64,000 nucleotides of DNA from Bordetella sp. LUAb4. Lineage in GTDB: Bacteria > Pseudomonadota > Gammaproteobacteria > Burkholderiales > Burkholderiaceae_B. The notes beneath the pieces are model-generated. The model was not told the DNA's origin. It did no database searches and was given only the letters and a program-made list of their open reading frames with translations. This document shows, piece by piece, positions 56,145-64,000 of the stretch. Location: assembly GCF_021325795.1 (NCBI RefSeq), contig NZ_JAHPZX010000002.1, forward strand, positions 1,240,001 to 1,304,000, in the 5' to 3' direction. How positions within the stretch are numbered: position 1 is the stretch's first letter; each line of letters starts with the position of its first letter. Both the position numbers and the translations under genes were made by a program.

Positions 56145-57398
56145 ATGAATCAAAAAAACGAAGTGCTCGTGATTGGCGGCGGCGTGGTCGGTGTGACTTG
56201 CGCGTTGGAGCTCCAGCGCCGAGGCGCCCGTGTCACGTTGGTGGATCGCAAGGAGCCCGGCAGCGAAACGTCTTATGGCAACGCAGGAGTGCTGGCGACC
56301 AGCTCGCTGATCCCGTTCAATAATCCCAACCTGTTGCGAAACCTCCCGACGCTACTCAAAAACAAGAGCGTCAGTTTCCGCTACAACCCGGCTTATCTCA
56401 TGTCGATGGCGGTCTGGGGTGCGAAGTTCCTGCTCAATGCCAGGCGCTCCCGCTTCGACGATACCGCCGCCGCGCTGCATGGCTTGATATCGCTGTCGGC
56501 CATCGAGCACGCCCGTCTGCTGCGAGCCGCAAACGTCACGCACCGGCTACGTTCCAATGGCTGGGTGTTTCTGTACCGAACCGCCGAGAGTTTCGCTGGC
56601 AGTGCGTTGGCGCGGCAGACCTATGATCGCTTCGGCGTGTCGTACAAACTGGTAAACGAGCACGAGATCGCCGATATGGAGCCTGGCCTCACAGCCAGAT
56701 TCCAGCACGGCATCTGGATGGACGGCACGTCTTCGGTGGACAGCCCGGGTGCCGTGACGAAAGCCTATGCGCGGCTTTTTGCGGAACAGGGCGGAACCCT
56801 GGCCAGGGCGTCGGTGACGCGCGTGCGGCAGCTAGCAACCGGAAGGTGGCAGGCCGCGACGACCGAAGGCGGTCAGCTGGAAGCGGACAGGGTGGTGATC
56901 GCCACGGGGCCATGGGCCAACGACGTGCTGGCCGGCGTGGGTATTCGCGTTCCCATGGCATTCGAGCGCGGATACCACATGCATTTCGGCGCACGTGACG
57001 GCGCCACGCTGAATCGGCCGGTCTACGACGTGGCGGGGGGCTATGTGCTTGCGCCCATGGAACAAGGCATACGCCTGGGATCGGGTGTCGAACTGAATGA
57101 TCGCGACGCGGCGGCGGACGTGACGCAACTGGATTTGTGCGAGCGTACGGCACGCGAGGTCTTTCCCCTTGCTGGCAGGTTGGAAAGCAGCCCGTGGCTA
57201 GGCCGGCGGCCGACACTGCCCGACAGCAAGCCGATCATCGGCGAGGCGCCCAGGCATCCTGGCCTGTGGTTGGCGTTCGGGCATCAGCACATAGGCTTCA
57301 ACACCAGCGCGGGTACCGCGGCGCTGTTGGGCGCGCTCATGTACGGCGACAAGCCTCCGGTAGATCCATACCCGTTCCGCGCCGCGCGGTTTATTTGA
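56145..57398 (+). CDS. FAD-dependent D-amino acid dehydrogenase-like oxidoreductase
   Basis: A 417-residue DadA-type flavoprotein, expected to be membrane-associated and to pass electrons from an amino or imino acid to the respiratory chain. The FAD-binding motif is VIGGGVVGVTCALELQRRG at the N-terminus. GSETSYGNAGVLA is the DadA hallmark after the dinucleotide fold, and GRRPTLPDSKPIIGEAPRHP and FGHQHIGFN close the C-terminus. The substrate is unassigned; no racemase is nearby. GGCAGG precedes the ATG. Convergent with the diguanylate cyclase gene. Confidence 0.88.
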   Translation: MNQKNEVLVIGGGVVGVTCALELQRRGARVTLVDRKEPGSETSYGNAGVLATSSLIPFNNPNLLRNLPTLLKNKSVSFRYNPAYLMSMAVWGAKFLLNARRSRFDDTAAALHGLISLSAIEHARLLRAANVTHRLRSNGWVFLYRTAESFAGSALARQTYDRFGVSYKLVNEHEIADMEPGLTARFQHGIWMDGTSSVDSPGAVTKAYARLFAEQGGTLARASVTRVRQLATGRWQAATTEGGQLEADRVVIATGPWANDVLAGVGIRVPMAFERGYHMHFGARDGATLNRPVYDVAGGYVLAPMEQGIRLGSGVELNDRDAAADVTQLDLCERTAREVFPLAGRLESSPWLGRRPTLPDSKPIIGEAPRHPGLWLAFGHQHIGFNTSAGTAALLGALMYGDKPPVDPYPFRAARFI

Positions 57399-57413
57399 GA
57401 CCGGGTTGCCGTC

Positions 57414-58640
57414 TCAGGCCGCGGACGGCATGGGCGTGCGGGCAACCTCGACCCGGTTGCGGCCGGCATGCTTGGCGGCATAGAGCGCCGCATCGGCGGC
57501 GCCGATCAATGCCTCGGCCGTGTCCAGGCCCGTGCGCGGCGTAATGCCGATGCTGATCGTGACATTCGTCATTTGGCCAGGCACGGCGAGTCGTAGCCCC
57601 TGCACAGCGGCGCGCAGCCGCTCCGCGGTCTGGATCGCTTCGCCCAGCATGGATTGCGGCAGCAGCACTGCGAACTCCTCGCCGCCGAAGCGCGTCAGCA
57701 GATCCGCGTGCCGCAGATGTGATTGCAGGCATTGCGCGACCTGTCGCAGGCAGGCGTCGCCGGCGAGGTGCCCATGGCGGTCATTGAAAGCCTTGAACAG
57801 GTCGATATCGGCCAGCAGCAGTGCGCCGGCTGCCGCGGGTTGCGCCAGGAACTCGCCCAGCGTCTTGTCCAGTTGCCGCCGATTGGGAATGTTGGTCAAG
57901 GGATCGGTGTAGGACAGGTCGGCAAGCGCGGCGTTGGTGGCCGTCAGATTCTCGTTGCGCAGGCGATCGAGCAACCCGTGCAGATAAATCCGACGCGATG
58001 CGCGTTCAAAAGAATGCGCACCGAGCAGCGCGGGCAACAGCAGGGTGCTCATGAAGCCGATCAGGAACATGGCATCGTCGTGGCTGATTTCCGGGCGGCT
58101 GGACAGGGTCAGCGCGTAGACGCCGACATTGGCCAGGAAAAAGGCAAGCGCCTGCAGGAAACGCAATCGCACGAAGATCAGGACGAAGCTGGCGGGCGGG
58201 ATGGCCAGCAGGAAATCGCGCAGGGTGGCGGGCGCCGGCTTGACCGCGACGATGAGGATGGCGGCCAGCGTGCAGCCCAGGCAGCCGGCCAGCAGCGCGG
58301 TCTCGCGCGCGAAAGACGAGGCCGTGGTGCGCAGGAACAGGGCTCTGAGAACGAGTCCGATGAGGCTGGGAGCGCCCAGTTGAATCCAGACCTGAAGCCA
58401 ATCGGGGTTGGGAATGATGGTCAGGTTCAGCAATACGCCCAGGATGAAATAGAGCGTCGCGCCCCAGAGCACGATGAAACGCAGCTCCTTGACCCGTTCT
58501 GCCGCGATGTCGCGCTCGTAGCGAGCTTCCAGCACCGAGGGAAACACCAGCCGAAGACCGGAACGTTCCAACTCGGCCTTGGCCAATCGGTCCAGATCGG
58601 GTTGCGCGTGCTCCAGGGCGGCTTCTGCGGTTTGCGACAT
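57414..58640 (-). CDS. Membrane diguanylate cyclase (GGDEF)
   Basis: Makes the second messenger c-di-GMP. About 408 residues. Six hydrophobic helices in roughly 50-215 form a membrane sensor part of unknown input. The GGDEF domain follows (LSYTDPLTNIPNRRQLDKTL start), with the catalytic GGEEF at 319-323. An inhibitory site RxxD (RHAD, 310-313) sits five residues before it, so product inhibition is expected. The start at 58640 (Met-Ser-Gln) fits the family better than an upstream in-frame codon. Confidence 0.93.
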   Translation of the reverse strand: MSQTAEAALEHAQPDLDRLAKAELERSGLRLVFPSVLEARYERDIAAERVKELRFIVLWGATLYFILGVLLNLTIIPNPDWLQVWIQLGAPSLIGLVLRALFLRTTASSFARETALLAGCLGCTLAAILIVAVKPAPATLRDFLLAIPPASFVLIFVRLRFLQALAFFLANVGVYALTLSSRPEISHDDAMFLIGFMSTLLLPALLGAHSFERASRRIYLHGLLDRLRNENLTATNAALADLSYTDPLTNIPNRRQLDKTLGEFLAQPAAAGALLLADIDLFKAFNDRHGHLAGDACLRQVAQCLQSHLRHADLLTRFGGEEFAVLLPQSMLGEAIQTAERLRAAVQGLRLAVPGQMTNVTISIGITPRTGLDTAEALIGAADAALYAAKHAGRNRVEVARTPMPSAA

Positions 58641-59016
58641 CGATATCCGGTTCAGTCTCGCTGCGCGGGGCAAGCTGCCCCGAGCCTTCCATTCGAACCC
58701 GATTGTAGCGAGTCACGTCTAAAGGTTTCGTTTCAGAGACGCCGAGGACGTATGCGGCATGTTTCCCAAACCCAACGGTCGAGCAAGCGCTGGACGTTTC
58801 CAGAACGCACAAAAGGCCGGCTTACCGCCTTTCTCGTCACATCGAGCAAAACACGACACACCGCAGCAAGGCCTGTTTCGTTTGGGACCAGGAAGCTTTA
58901 ATTTTCATACTCAATCACGTGCAACTTTCCTTTAGCCTGGATTAGTGATTTCCCTAGTTCACCGGCTCGCGGTCCGGGAAAACTACGCATTTGACCCACT
59001 AAAAGGAGAACTGCTC
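58641..59016. other. Intergenic region before small lipoprotein gene
   Basis: About 375 bases between divergent genes, AT-richer toward the right (58895-58960), where the lipoprotein promoter should lie. No clear hexamer pair, repeat or gene is recognised. Confidence 0.5.
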
Positions 59017-59247
59017 ATGATGACCAAAACCCTGATCCTGGCTTCCGTTCTTGCCGTCTCGCTGTCGGCGTGCAACAAGAAGGAAGATGCGGCACCGGCG
59101 GCCAGCTCGACGCCTTCCACCTCGGCTCCCGCCACGACAGCCCCCTCCACCACGGCACCTTCGACCACGGCCCCCTCCACCACGACGCCGGGCGGCGCCA
59201 TGTCGCCAGCACCGTCCACGGGCGGCAGCACAACCGCGCCGAAGTAA
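59017..59247 (+). CDS. Small Thr/Ser/Pro-repeat lipoprotein
   Basis: A 76-residue predicted outer- or inner-membrane lipoprotein. The signal MMTKTLILASVLAVSLSAC ends in the lipobox LSAC. The mature chain starts NKKEDAAPAA and then consists of repeated (S/P)TTAP units (APSTTAPSTTAPSTT) and GG, with no folded domain. It resembles small envelope lipoproteins of unknown role; the repeats may be a spacer. AGGAG lies upstream of the double ATG. Followed by a large hairpin at 59267-59328. Confidence 0.75.
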   Translation: MMTKTLILASVLAVSLSACNKKEDAAPAASSTPSTSAPATTAPSTTAPSTTAPSTTTPGGAMSPAPSTGGSTTAPK

Positions 59248-59266
59248 GCAGACCGTCGCATTACCG

Positions 59267-59331
59267 GCCCCGCCGGACCCGTTGGCAGGTTGGATGATTC
59301 CAATCTAGCTGGCGCGGTCCGGCGGGGCTTT
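59267..59331 (+). terminator. Large hairpin after lipoprotein gene
   Basis: 13-bp perfect stem GCCCCGCCGGACC / GGTCCGGCGGGGC enclosing 36 bases that can form an inner hairpin (TTGGATGATTCCAA), then CTTTG. A likely but T-poor terminator. Confidence 0.6.
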
Positions 59332-59546
59332 GCCATTTGGGCGCCGTTCATGCCCGCTCGTGAAGCCACCTCATTCATGCCCTCTGCTCCCCCCTATTCC
59401 CATGCCGTAGCAAGGCAAGACCATCCCGATCATGGCCTAGCCATATAGCCAATTCTTGCACCTTTTCTGTAGGGCATGATCCTCCTAAAGTTACGTCATC
59501 GGCACCGAACAAACAACGATCACCGGCGCCGCGACCAGGAAAAATC

Positions 59547-59978
59547 ATGCCCACGCTAGACCTTCGCCACCTCGAAACCGACCAGGATTACGCCGCCAGC
59601 TTCGCCGTCATGCAAGCCCTGCGTCCCCACCTTACCGACGTCCAGGCTTACACCGCACAAGTCCGCCGCCAGGCCCAGCAAAGCTATCGCGTACTGGCGG
59701 CATGGCAGGACGGCCAGGTCACTGGCCTGGCAGGTTACCGCCTGCAGGAAAACCTGATCTATGGCCGCTTTCTTTACCTCGACGACCTGGTCACCGCCGA
59801 CCACGTCCGCAGCCAGGGCGTCGGCGCGAAGCTCATCGACGCCGTGCGCGAAGAAGCACGCAAGCAGGGCTGCGCGAAGTTCATTCTAGACACGGGGCTG
59901 AACAATGCACTGGCCCAGCGTTTCTATTTCCGCCAAGGCCTGCTGTCGCAAGGCATGCATTTCGGCCAGTCTCTTTAA
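59547..59978 (+). CDS. GNAT-family N-acetyltransferase
   Basis: A 143-residue acetyltransferase using acetyl-CoA; substrate unknown. The core shows the strand YRVLAAWQDGQVTGLAGYRL, the acetyl-CoA loop VRSQGVGAKLIDAVREEA (a relaxed Q/R-x-x-G-x-G/A) and the C-terminal FYFRQGLLSQGMHF. The start has AGGAAAAATC upstream. It is 30 bases before the AhpD-like gene on the same strand, so the two probably form an operon. Confidence 0.88.
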   Translation: MPTLDLRHLETDQDYAASFAVMQALRPHLTDVQAYTAQVRRQAQQSYRVLAAWQDGQVTGLAGYRLQENLIYGRFLYLDDLVTADHVRSQGVGAKLIDAVREEARKQGCAKFILDTGLNNALAQRFYFRQGLLSQGMHFGQSL

Positions 59979-60008
59979 AACCGCCCAACTTCCCCACGGA
60001 GTCATTCC

Positions 60009-60440
60009 ATGAGCACCCTGCGCCTGCCCTACAACACCCTGTCCCCCGAAGCCTACGCCGGCCTCATCGCCACCAAGAAAGCCTTGTCCAAAAGCAGTCT
60101 GGGCAAGCAGCTCATCGAACTGGTGAACCTGCGCATCTCGCAAATCAACGGCTGCGCCTTCTGCCTGGAGATGCATACCGCGTCCCTGCGTGAAGGCGGC
60201 ATCCAGGCGGCCAAGCTCGACGGCCTGGCCGGCTGGCGTGTCAGCGCGCATTACGACGAGCGCGAACGCGCCGCCCTGGCCTGGACCGAATCGCTGGTGG
60301 ATATCGCCCACACGCACGCCGCCGACGAGGACTTCGAACCCCTCAAGGCACATTTCAGCGATGTGGAAATCTCCGACCTGACGTTCGCCATCGCCTTGAT
60401 GAGCGCCTTCAACCGCCTCGCCATCGGCATGCGCCAGTAA
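60009..60440 (+). CDS. AhpD-like (carboxymuconolactone decarboxylase family) protein
   Basis: A 143-residue member of the CMD/AhpD family, peroxidase-type reductants with a CxxC-like site. The active region is INGCAFCLEMHTASLREGG (Cys-x-x-Cys-x-x-x-His). Fold-conserved parts are LVNLRISQ, ALAWTESLVDI and the ISDLTFAIALMSAFNRLAIG end. It may reduce peroxides with help of a thiol partner; no alkyl hydroperoxide reductase gene is adjacent. GGAG lies upstream of the ATG. Co-directional with the GNAT gene. Confidence 0.9.
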   Translation: MSTLRLPYNTLSPEAYAGLIATKKALSKSSLGKQLIELVNLRISQINGCAFCLEMHTASLREGGIQAAKLDGLAGWRVSAHYDERERAALAWTESLVDIAHTHAADEDFEPLKAHFSDVEISDLTFAIALMSAFNRLAIGMRQ

Positions 60441-60511
60441 GCAAGACGGCGGCCTCGGCCTGTCCGGCGGGCCGCCAACCGCGCCACCTGGCCGCGCGCG
60501 CAGCGCGCGAC

Positions 60512-61162
60512 TCAGGCATAGGGAAGAACGGGATGCCGCGCGAAACGCCTGGCGCCCGTATTCTTCCCCAGCGTCAAGGGAATCATGAACACCTTGGGTG
60601 GCGACCACTTGATGGTGATCTCCACCGCGGAGCGCCGGGCGTACCACAGGGCGTCCAAATGTTCGTCGCCCGGATAGGCGGTCCGAGTACTGATGCGCGC
60701 CTCGTCGATATCGCGCAGGATCAGATAAGTCCGGATCGCCCGGGTCTTGTGGCTCGTCAGCGTTTCCGTCCGCGCGAAGGCCCCGGCGGCGATTTCCACG
60801 TGGTCATAGGCGTTCTTGCGCAAGCGCGCGATGATGTCGTCCAGCTTGGCGCGCACGCTGGCATCGAATACCGCCATCGTGTGAGGAACGTAGAAGATCT
60901 GTTCCGCCGTGATGGTGCCCGCCTCGCGCCGGGCCCGCGCCGGGACGCTGACTTGTCCCGCGGCTGGCGGGATCCCCCGCATGGCGACCAGCGCTGCGCC
61001 CGCCTCGCTCGCCATATCCGCCATATCCGCCATATCCGCCGCTCGCCCCGCGGCCTGTTCAAGCGGATCCGCGGCATCCACGGCGGCTTCCCGCACAGTC
61101 GCAATATCCGGCGATGACGGTACGCGAACCGTCCACATCGCTGCGCCTGCTTCCACATGCAT
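60512..61162 (-). CDS. OmpA-like C-terminal domain protein
   Basis: A 216-residue protein. The C-terminal part (about 80-200) resembles an OmpA peptidoglycan-binding domain, with FDASVRAKLDDIIARLRKN, the HVEIAAGAFARTETLTSHK segment (the usual GHTD replaced) and the SAVEITIKW end. The N-terminus lacks a signal peptide or lipobox, which is unusual for this class. A short repeat gives MADMADMA from three GCCATATCC units (61011-61037). Function unproven; peptidoglycan binding may be lost. Confidence 0.6.
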   Translation of the reverse strand: MHVEAGAAMWTVRVPSSPDIATVREAAVDAADPLEQAAGRAADMADMADMASEAGAALVAMRGIPPAAGQVSVPARARREAGTITAEQIFYVPHTMAVFDASVRAKLDDIIARLRKNAYDHVEIAAGAFARTETLTSHKTRAIRTYLILRDIDEARISTRTAYPGDEHLDALWYARRSAVEITIKWSPPKVFMIPLTLGKNTGARRFARHPVLPYA

Positions 61163-61332
61163 CTCTGTTTCCCCGTTTTTTTATCGACATGCATCCCCTG
61201 CAGTGGATGCGCAGCTCCGTCTTATTGATATGGGTGAGTGCGCGAGGCCTTGGTAGCAGCGTCCATTAGAAAAGTGCCTACCGCGATCACGTCCACTTCG
61301 ATAGCCAGCATAGCCAAGGCGGCCACCGTAAA

Positions 61333-61374
61333 GCCAAGGGCCGCCCTCCTGTCTCCAAAAGGGCGGCCCTTGGC
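61333..61374. terminator. Terminator-like hairpin downstream of bamC
   Basis: 15-bp perfect stem GCCAAGGGCCGCCCT / AGGGCGGCCCTTGGC with a 12-base loop; on the minus strand TTTA follows. A second hairpin GCCGTCCGC/GCGGACGGC is at 61417-61439, right after the bamC stop. Together they probably end the dapA-bamC transcript. Confidence 0.7.
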
Positions 61375-61449
61375 CTTGTAGCTGGATCCGGCGGCTGCGG
61401 GCCGCCAGGCCAACCGGCCGTCCGCTTGAAGCGGACGGCGTCCTGCGAA

Positions 61450-62595
61450 TTACATCTTGTCCCGCAACACGCCGAGCAGACGCTGGGCGGTCGGGCTGTT
61501 GTCGCGCTTGCCATTGGCGTCCAGCACCGTGACCTGCGTGGTATCGCCCTGGCCCACCAGATGGACGCGGTATTGCGGCGCCTGTGCCTTCTTGTCGCTG
61601 CTGGAGAACAGGCGGCCGAAGAAGCCGGGCTGCTCATTCTGGACACCGGTGTCGGTATCGAAGTAGCGCACGAAGTAGTCACCGGCCGAACGGTCGCGGT
61701 CATCCACCGTGAAGCCGCCCGAATCCAGCGCCACGCCAACCCGGCGCCACGTACGATCGAACGATTCATTCACGTTGAGCAAGGCGCCATCGGCACGGAT
61801 GTCCTGCACCTGCGGACGTTGCGGCGCCTGTTCGGCGTTGGCCACCAGCGTCTTGGCCTTGTCCGTGTCGGTACCCAGGAAGACCATCATGCGCGCCAGC
61901 ATGGCGGCATTCAGGCCCGGATCTTCCTTGCCGAAAGTCCACTGCGTATTGGAGGCTTCGACGTTGGCGTTGCCCACCACTTTTTCCACCATGTGCTGGT
62001 GGCTGATGTAGACCTCGGTATGGCCGTTGACACGCTCGACGCGGGTACGGAATTTCTCGCGCTCGCCGCTATCGTAGGCTTGTTCGATCAACAGACCGAG
62101 CGCCTGGCGCAACCAGCTTTCCGGGATCTTGGCGCGGTTTTCCGCCCAGTTGGTCTCGATCAGCCCGGCAGCCGGGTTGTTGGTCTCGATGGTGAACCCG
62201 TTGCTGGTCCAGAAGTCGATGATCTTGGGGAAGACCTGGTCCGGGGGACCATCGATAACCAGCCAGCGCAAGTCGCCGTCACGTTCGACACGCATGTCGG
62301 TACGTGCCGGCAGCACATTGCTGGTGGGCGAGCTGGCCTTGGTCTCGGTGGCCTGCGCTTGTGATTGCGCCTGGTATTGCGAGAACGTGGTCGAACCGGT
62401 CGACGGCGCGCGGTAGCGCGGATCGTTGGCGGCTTGAGTGAGATCGGGCGGGATACTCAGGGGATCGACCCGCTGCGTGCTCGCGCTTTTGTAGTCGATG
62501 GATTCTTCTTTGCCCAGGAACTGATTCACTTCGCTGCAACCGGCCAGCAAGACCAGGGTAATCAATGCCGACAGGCCGGCATAGCGCTTGTTCAT
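61450..62595 (-). CDS. bamC: Outer membrane protein assembly factor BamC
   Basis: Lipoprotein subunit of the BAM complex that inserts beta-barrel proteins. About 381 residues. The signal ends in the lipobox LLAGC (residues about 15-19), followed by an extended N-terminal region and two helix-grip domains (LRWLVIDGPPDQVFPKIIDF, and the later FDRTWRRVGVALDSGGFTV). Its place directly after dapA is the classical gene order and supports the call. The start at 62595 gives the best lipoprotein signal; an in-frame ATG at 62607 has AAAGGA and is possible. Confidence 0.93.
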   Translation of the reverse strand: MNKRYAGLSALITLVLLAGCSEVNQFLGKEESIDYKSASTQRVDPLSIPPDLTQAANDPRYRAPSTGSTTFSQYQAQSQAQATETKASSPTSNVLPARTDMRVERDGDLRWLVIDGPPDQVFPKIIDFWTSNGFTIETNNPAAGLIETNWAENRAKIPESWLRQALGLLIEQAYDSGEREKFRTRVERVNGHTEVYISHQHMVEKVVGNANVEASNTQWTFGKEDPGLNAAMLARMMVFLGTDTDKAKTLVANAEQAPQRPQVQDIRADGALLNVNESFDRTWRRVGVALDSGGFTVDDRDRSAGDYFVRYFDTDTGVQNEQPGFFGRLFSSSDKKAQAPQYRVHLVGQGDTTQVTVLDANGKRDNSPTAQRLLGVLRDKM

Positions 62596-62614
62596 ACGTA
62601 TCCTCATAAATCCT

Positions 62615-63520
62615 TTAGAGCAGACCGGCGTCCTGAAGCGCGGCCTTTACCGTCGCGTGGTGCTGGTCGCCGAGTTCAACCAGCGGCAGGCGATAGCCCA
62701 GGGGCATACGCCCCATGTGTGCCAAGGCCCACTTCACGGGAATGGGGTTAGCTTCGATGAAGAGCGCCTTGTTCAGACGCGCAAGACGTGCATTGAGTTC
62801 ACGCACCTTGGCCACGTCCATGGCCAAGGCCGCCGCACAGAGATCGCGCATCAGACGTGGCGCGACGTTGGCGGTCACCGAGATGTTGCCGCGCGCGCCC
62901 AGCAGGATCAGTGCGGCCGCGGTAGGGTCGTCACCGCTGAACACTTGAAAGCTGGCCGGGGCTTCGCGCAAGAGCAGCGCGCCGCGGCCGATATCGCCAG
63001 TGGCATCCTTGATACCGATGATGCCGGGCACCTGGGCCAGACGCAGCACGGTGTCATTGCTCATGTCGGCCACGGTGCGGCCCGGCACGTTGTACAGCAC
63101 GGTGGGCAGATCGACCGCTTCGACGATCGCGCGGAAGTGGCGATACAGCCCTTCCTGGCTCGGCTTGTTGTAGTAAGGAACGACGGACAGGCCGGCTTGG
63201 GCGCCCACCGACTTCGCGTGGCGCGTCAGGTGGATGGCTTCATCCGTCGAGTTGGCGCCCACACCCGCGATGACGGGAATGCGGCCAGCCGCATGCTCCA
63301 CCGCGACGCGGATCAGCTCGGCATGCTCGTCCATCGACACGGTCGGCGATTCGCCGGTGGTGCCGACCACGACCAACGCATCGGTGCCTTCGGCCACGTG
63401 CCAGTCGATCAGGTTGCGGTAGCTGGCGTAGTCCAGCGTTCCGTCCGGATGCATGGGAGTGACCAGGGCCACCATACTGCCCTGAAAATTTACGCCAGCG
63501 GCGTTTGCCGAGGATGCCAT
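62615..63520 (-). CDS. dapA: 4-Hydroxy-tetrahydrodipicolinate synthase
   Basis: Condenses pyruvate with aspartate semialdehyde, committing flux to DAP and lysine. The 301 residues are near-standard. [29 protein letters not shown], the Tyr in VLYNVPGRT and the Schiff-base Lys171 in [11 protein letters not shown] mark the active site. The neighbouring bamC starts about 7 bases after its stop, so both share a transcript. The other window gene in this pathway, lysC, is 34 kb away. Confidence 0.97.
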   Translation of the reverse strand: MASSANAAGVNFQGSMVALVTPMHPDGTLDYASYRNLIDWHVAEGTDALVVVGTTGESPTVSMDEHAELIRVAVEHAAGRIPVIAGVGANSTDEAIHLTRHAKSVGAQAGLSVVPYYNKPSQEGLYRHFRAIVEAVDLPTVLYNVPGRTVADMSNDTVLRLAQVPGIIGIKDATGDIGRGALLLREAPASFQVFSGDDPTAAALILLGARGNISVTANVAPRLMRDLCAAALAMDVAKVRELNARLARLNKALFIEANPIPVKWALAHMGRMPLGYRLPLVELGDQHHATVKAALQDAGLL

Positions 63521-63670
63521 CGTGGAGGGGCTCCAGGGCCGGGGGACGGGATTGCCCGCGGCCGTAATCCGTAAAACCCGGGAGTTTACCGGATACCGGC
63601 GAAATTCCTAGCGAGCAAGCCGCAATCGTGGAGAAAGCTGCCGAATTAGGACCAATCCCTAGGAAATTTC

Positions 63671-64000
63671 TTACAGGAACCAGCCGACGATGGCGCCGCC
63701 CAAGGCCAGGAAGGGCTGCATGAAAAAGCCCAGCGAGCCGGTGAACAGCAGCAGCAGGACGATCATCGTGCCGTAGGGCTCGATGCGCGAGTACTGCCAG
63801 GCCAGCTTGTGGGGCAGCAGGCTGAAGACGATGCGTCCACCGTCCAACGGCAGCAGGGGCAGCAGGTTCAAGGCCATCAGCACCAGGTTGACGGTCACGC
63901 CGGCATAGGCCATCTTCAGCCAGAACCCGTCCAGGCCGCCCGCCTGGGACAGCAGGCGCAGCAGCAGGGCCCACACGATGGCCATCAGCAGATTGGCGCC
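63671..64000 (-). CDS. Site-2 protease family (M50) protein, C-terminal part
   Basis: The last 109 codons of a membrane zinc metalloprotease-like protein that starts beyond the window. Visible are hydrophobic helices and the second metal-site motif NLLPLLPLDGGR (the LDG of S2P proteases), then a final pair of membrane helices (TMIVLLLLFTGSLGFFM, AIVGWFL). The HExxH motif would lie outside. Small S2P homologues of this kind are common beside dapA in Burkholderiales; their substrate is unknown. Confidence 0.85.
   Translation of the reverse strand, partial: GANLLMAIVWALLLRLLSQAGGLDGFWLKMAYAGVTVNLVLMALNLLPLLPLDGGRIVFSLLPHKLAWQYSRIEPYGTMIVLLLLFTGSLGFFMQPFLALGGAIVGWFL

Overview
The window is high-GC bacterial chromosome with dense coding, typical of a betaproteobacterium of the order Burkholderiales. 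The closest fit is the Bordetella/Achromobacter group (Alcaligenaceae). Reasons: two Bug-type (tripartite tricarboxylate transporter) binding proteins, several IclR/catabolic clusters, and housekeeping blocks in a Burkholderiales-like order (lysC, tilS, accA, alkA-type glycosylase and cysS; TPR protein, cyclophilin and lpxH; suhB next to trmJ; dapA-bamC). The genus is inferred from gene content; no 16S or other marker is present. There is no rRNA, CRISPR array, prophage or intact insertion sequence.

Region 1 (1-10.3 kb): a partial AspT-type antiporter, a small secreted protein, a CPA1 Na+/H+ antiporter, a UPF0178 protein and a PHB-depolymerase-like esterase. These are followed by a translationally coupled pair, a two-domain KaiC-like ATPase and a hybrid histidine kinase. 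Then comes a decayed EamA transporter and nadE. Region 2 (10.3-25.8 kb): two adjacent catabolic clusters. The first is a six-gene minus-strand run (TauD-type dioxygenase, amidohydrolase, aldehyde dehydrogenase, Bug protein, hydroxyisobutyrate-dehydrogenase-like protein, MmgE/PrpD) divergent from an IclR regulator. The second is a plus-strand run (enoyl-CoA hydratase, PotD/PotA-type ABC transporter with both permease domains fused, acyl-CoA ligase) with an IclR gene on the opposite strand at its end. A shared 17-bp motif lies upstream of that IclR gene and of the hydratase gene, a candidate operator joining them.

Region 3 (26-40.6 kb): a GAF histidine kinase, tRNA-Ser(GCU), then the core block lysC, tilS, accA, DNA glycosylase, cysS / TPR protein, cyclophilin, lpxH / uppP, TerC-CBS protein, suhB / trmJ. 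Strong hairpin terminators separate several units, and a five-unit array of hairpin repeats sits at the 3' end of suhB.

Region 4 (40.7-53 kb): an orphan Bug protein with a divergent IclR gene, an MscS channel, an ABM-domain membrane protein, a (GATGCC)n microsatellite before an FMN reductase, a dodecin, a histone-H1-like basic protein, a DHA2 drug exporter, and a translationally coupled PLP decarboxylase and TPR/ATP-grasp pair of unknown product. An antitoxin-type HTH remnant and the ribosomal oxygenase roxA follow. Region 5 (53-64 kb): mutS, a DadA-like oxidoreductase, a membrane diguanylate cyclase, a small lipoprotein, a GNAT protein, an AhpD-like protein, an OmpA-like protein, bamC, dapA and the end of a site-2 protease gene.

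The most unusual items are the KaiC-like ATPase/kinase pair, the decarboxylase/ATP-grasp pair, the shared IclR-type motif, the hairpin array, the hexanucleotide repeats and the cyclophilin with an apparent second internal start.
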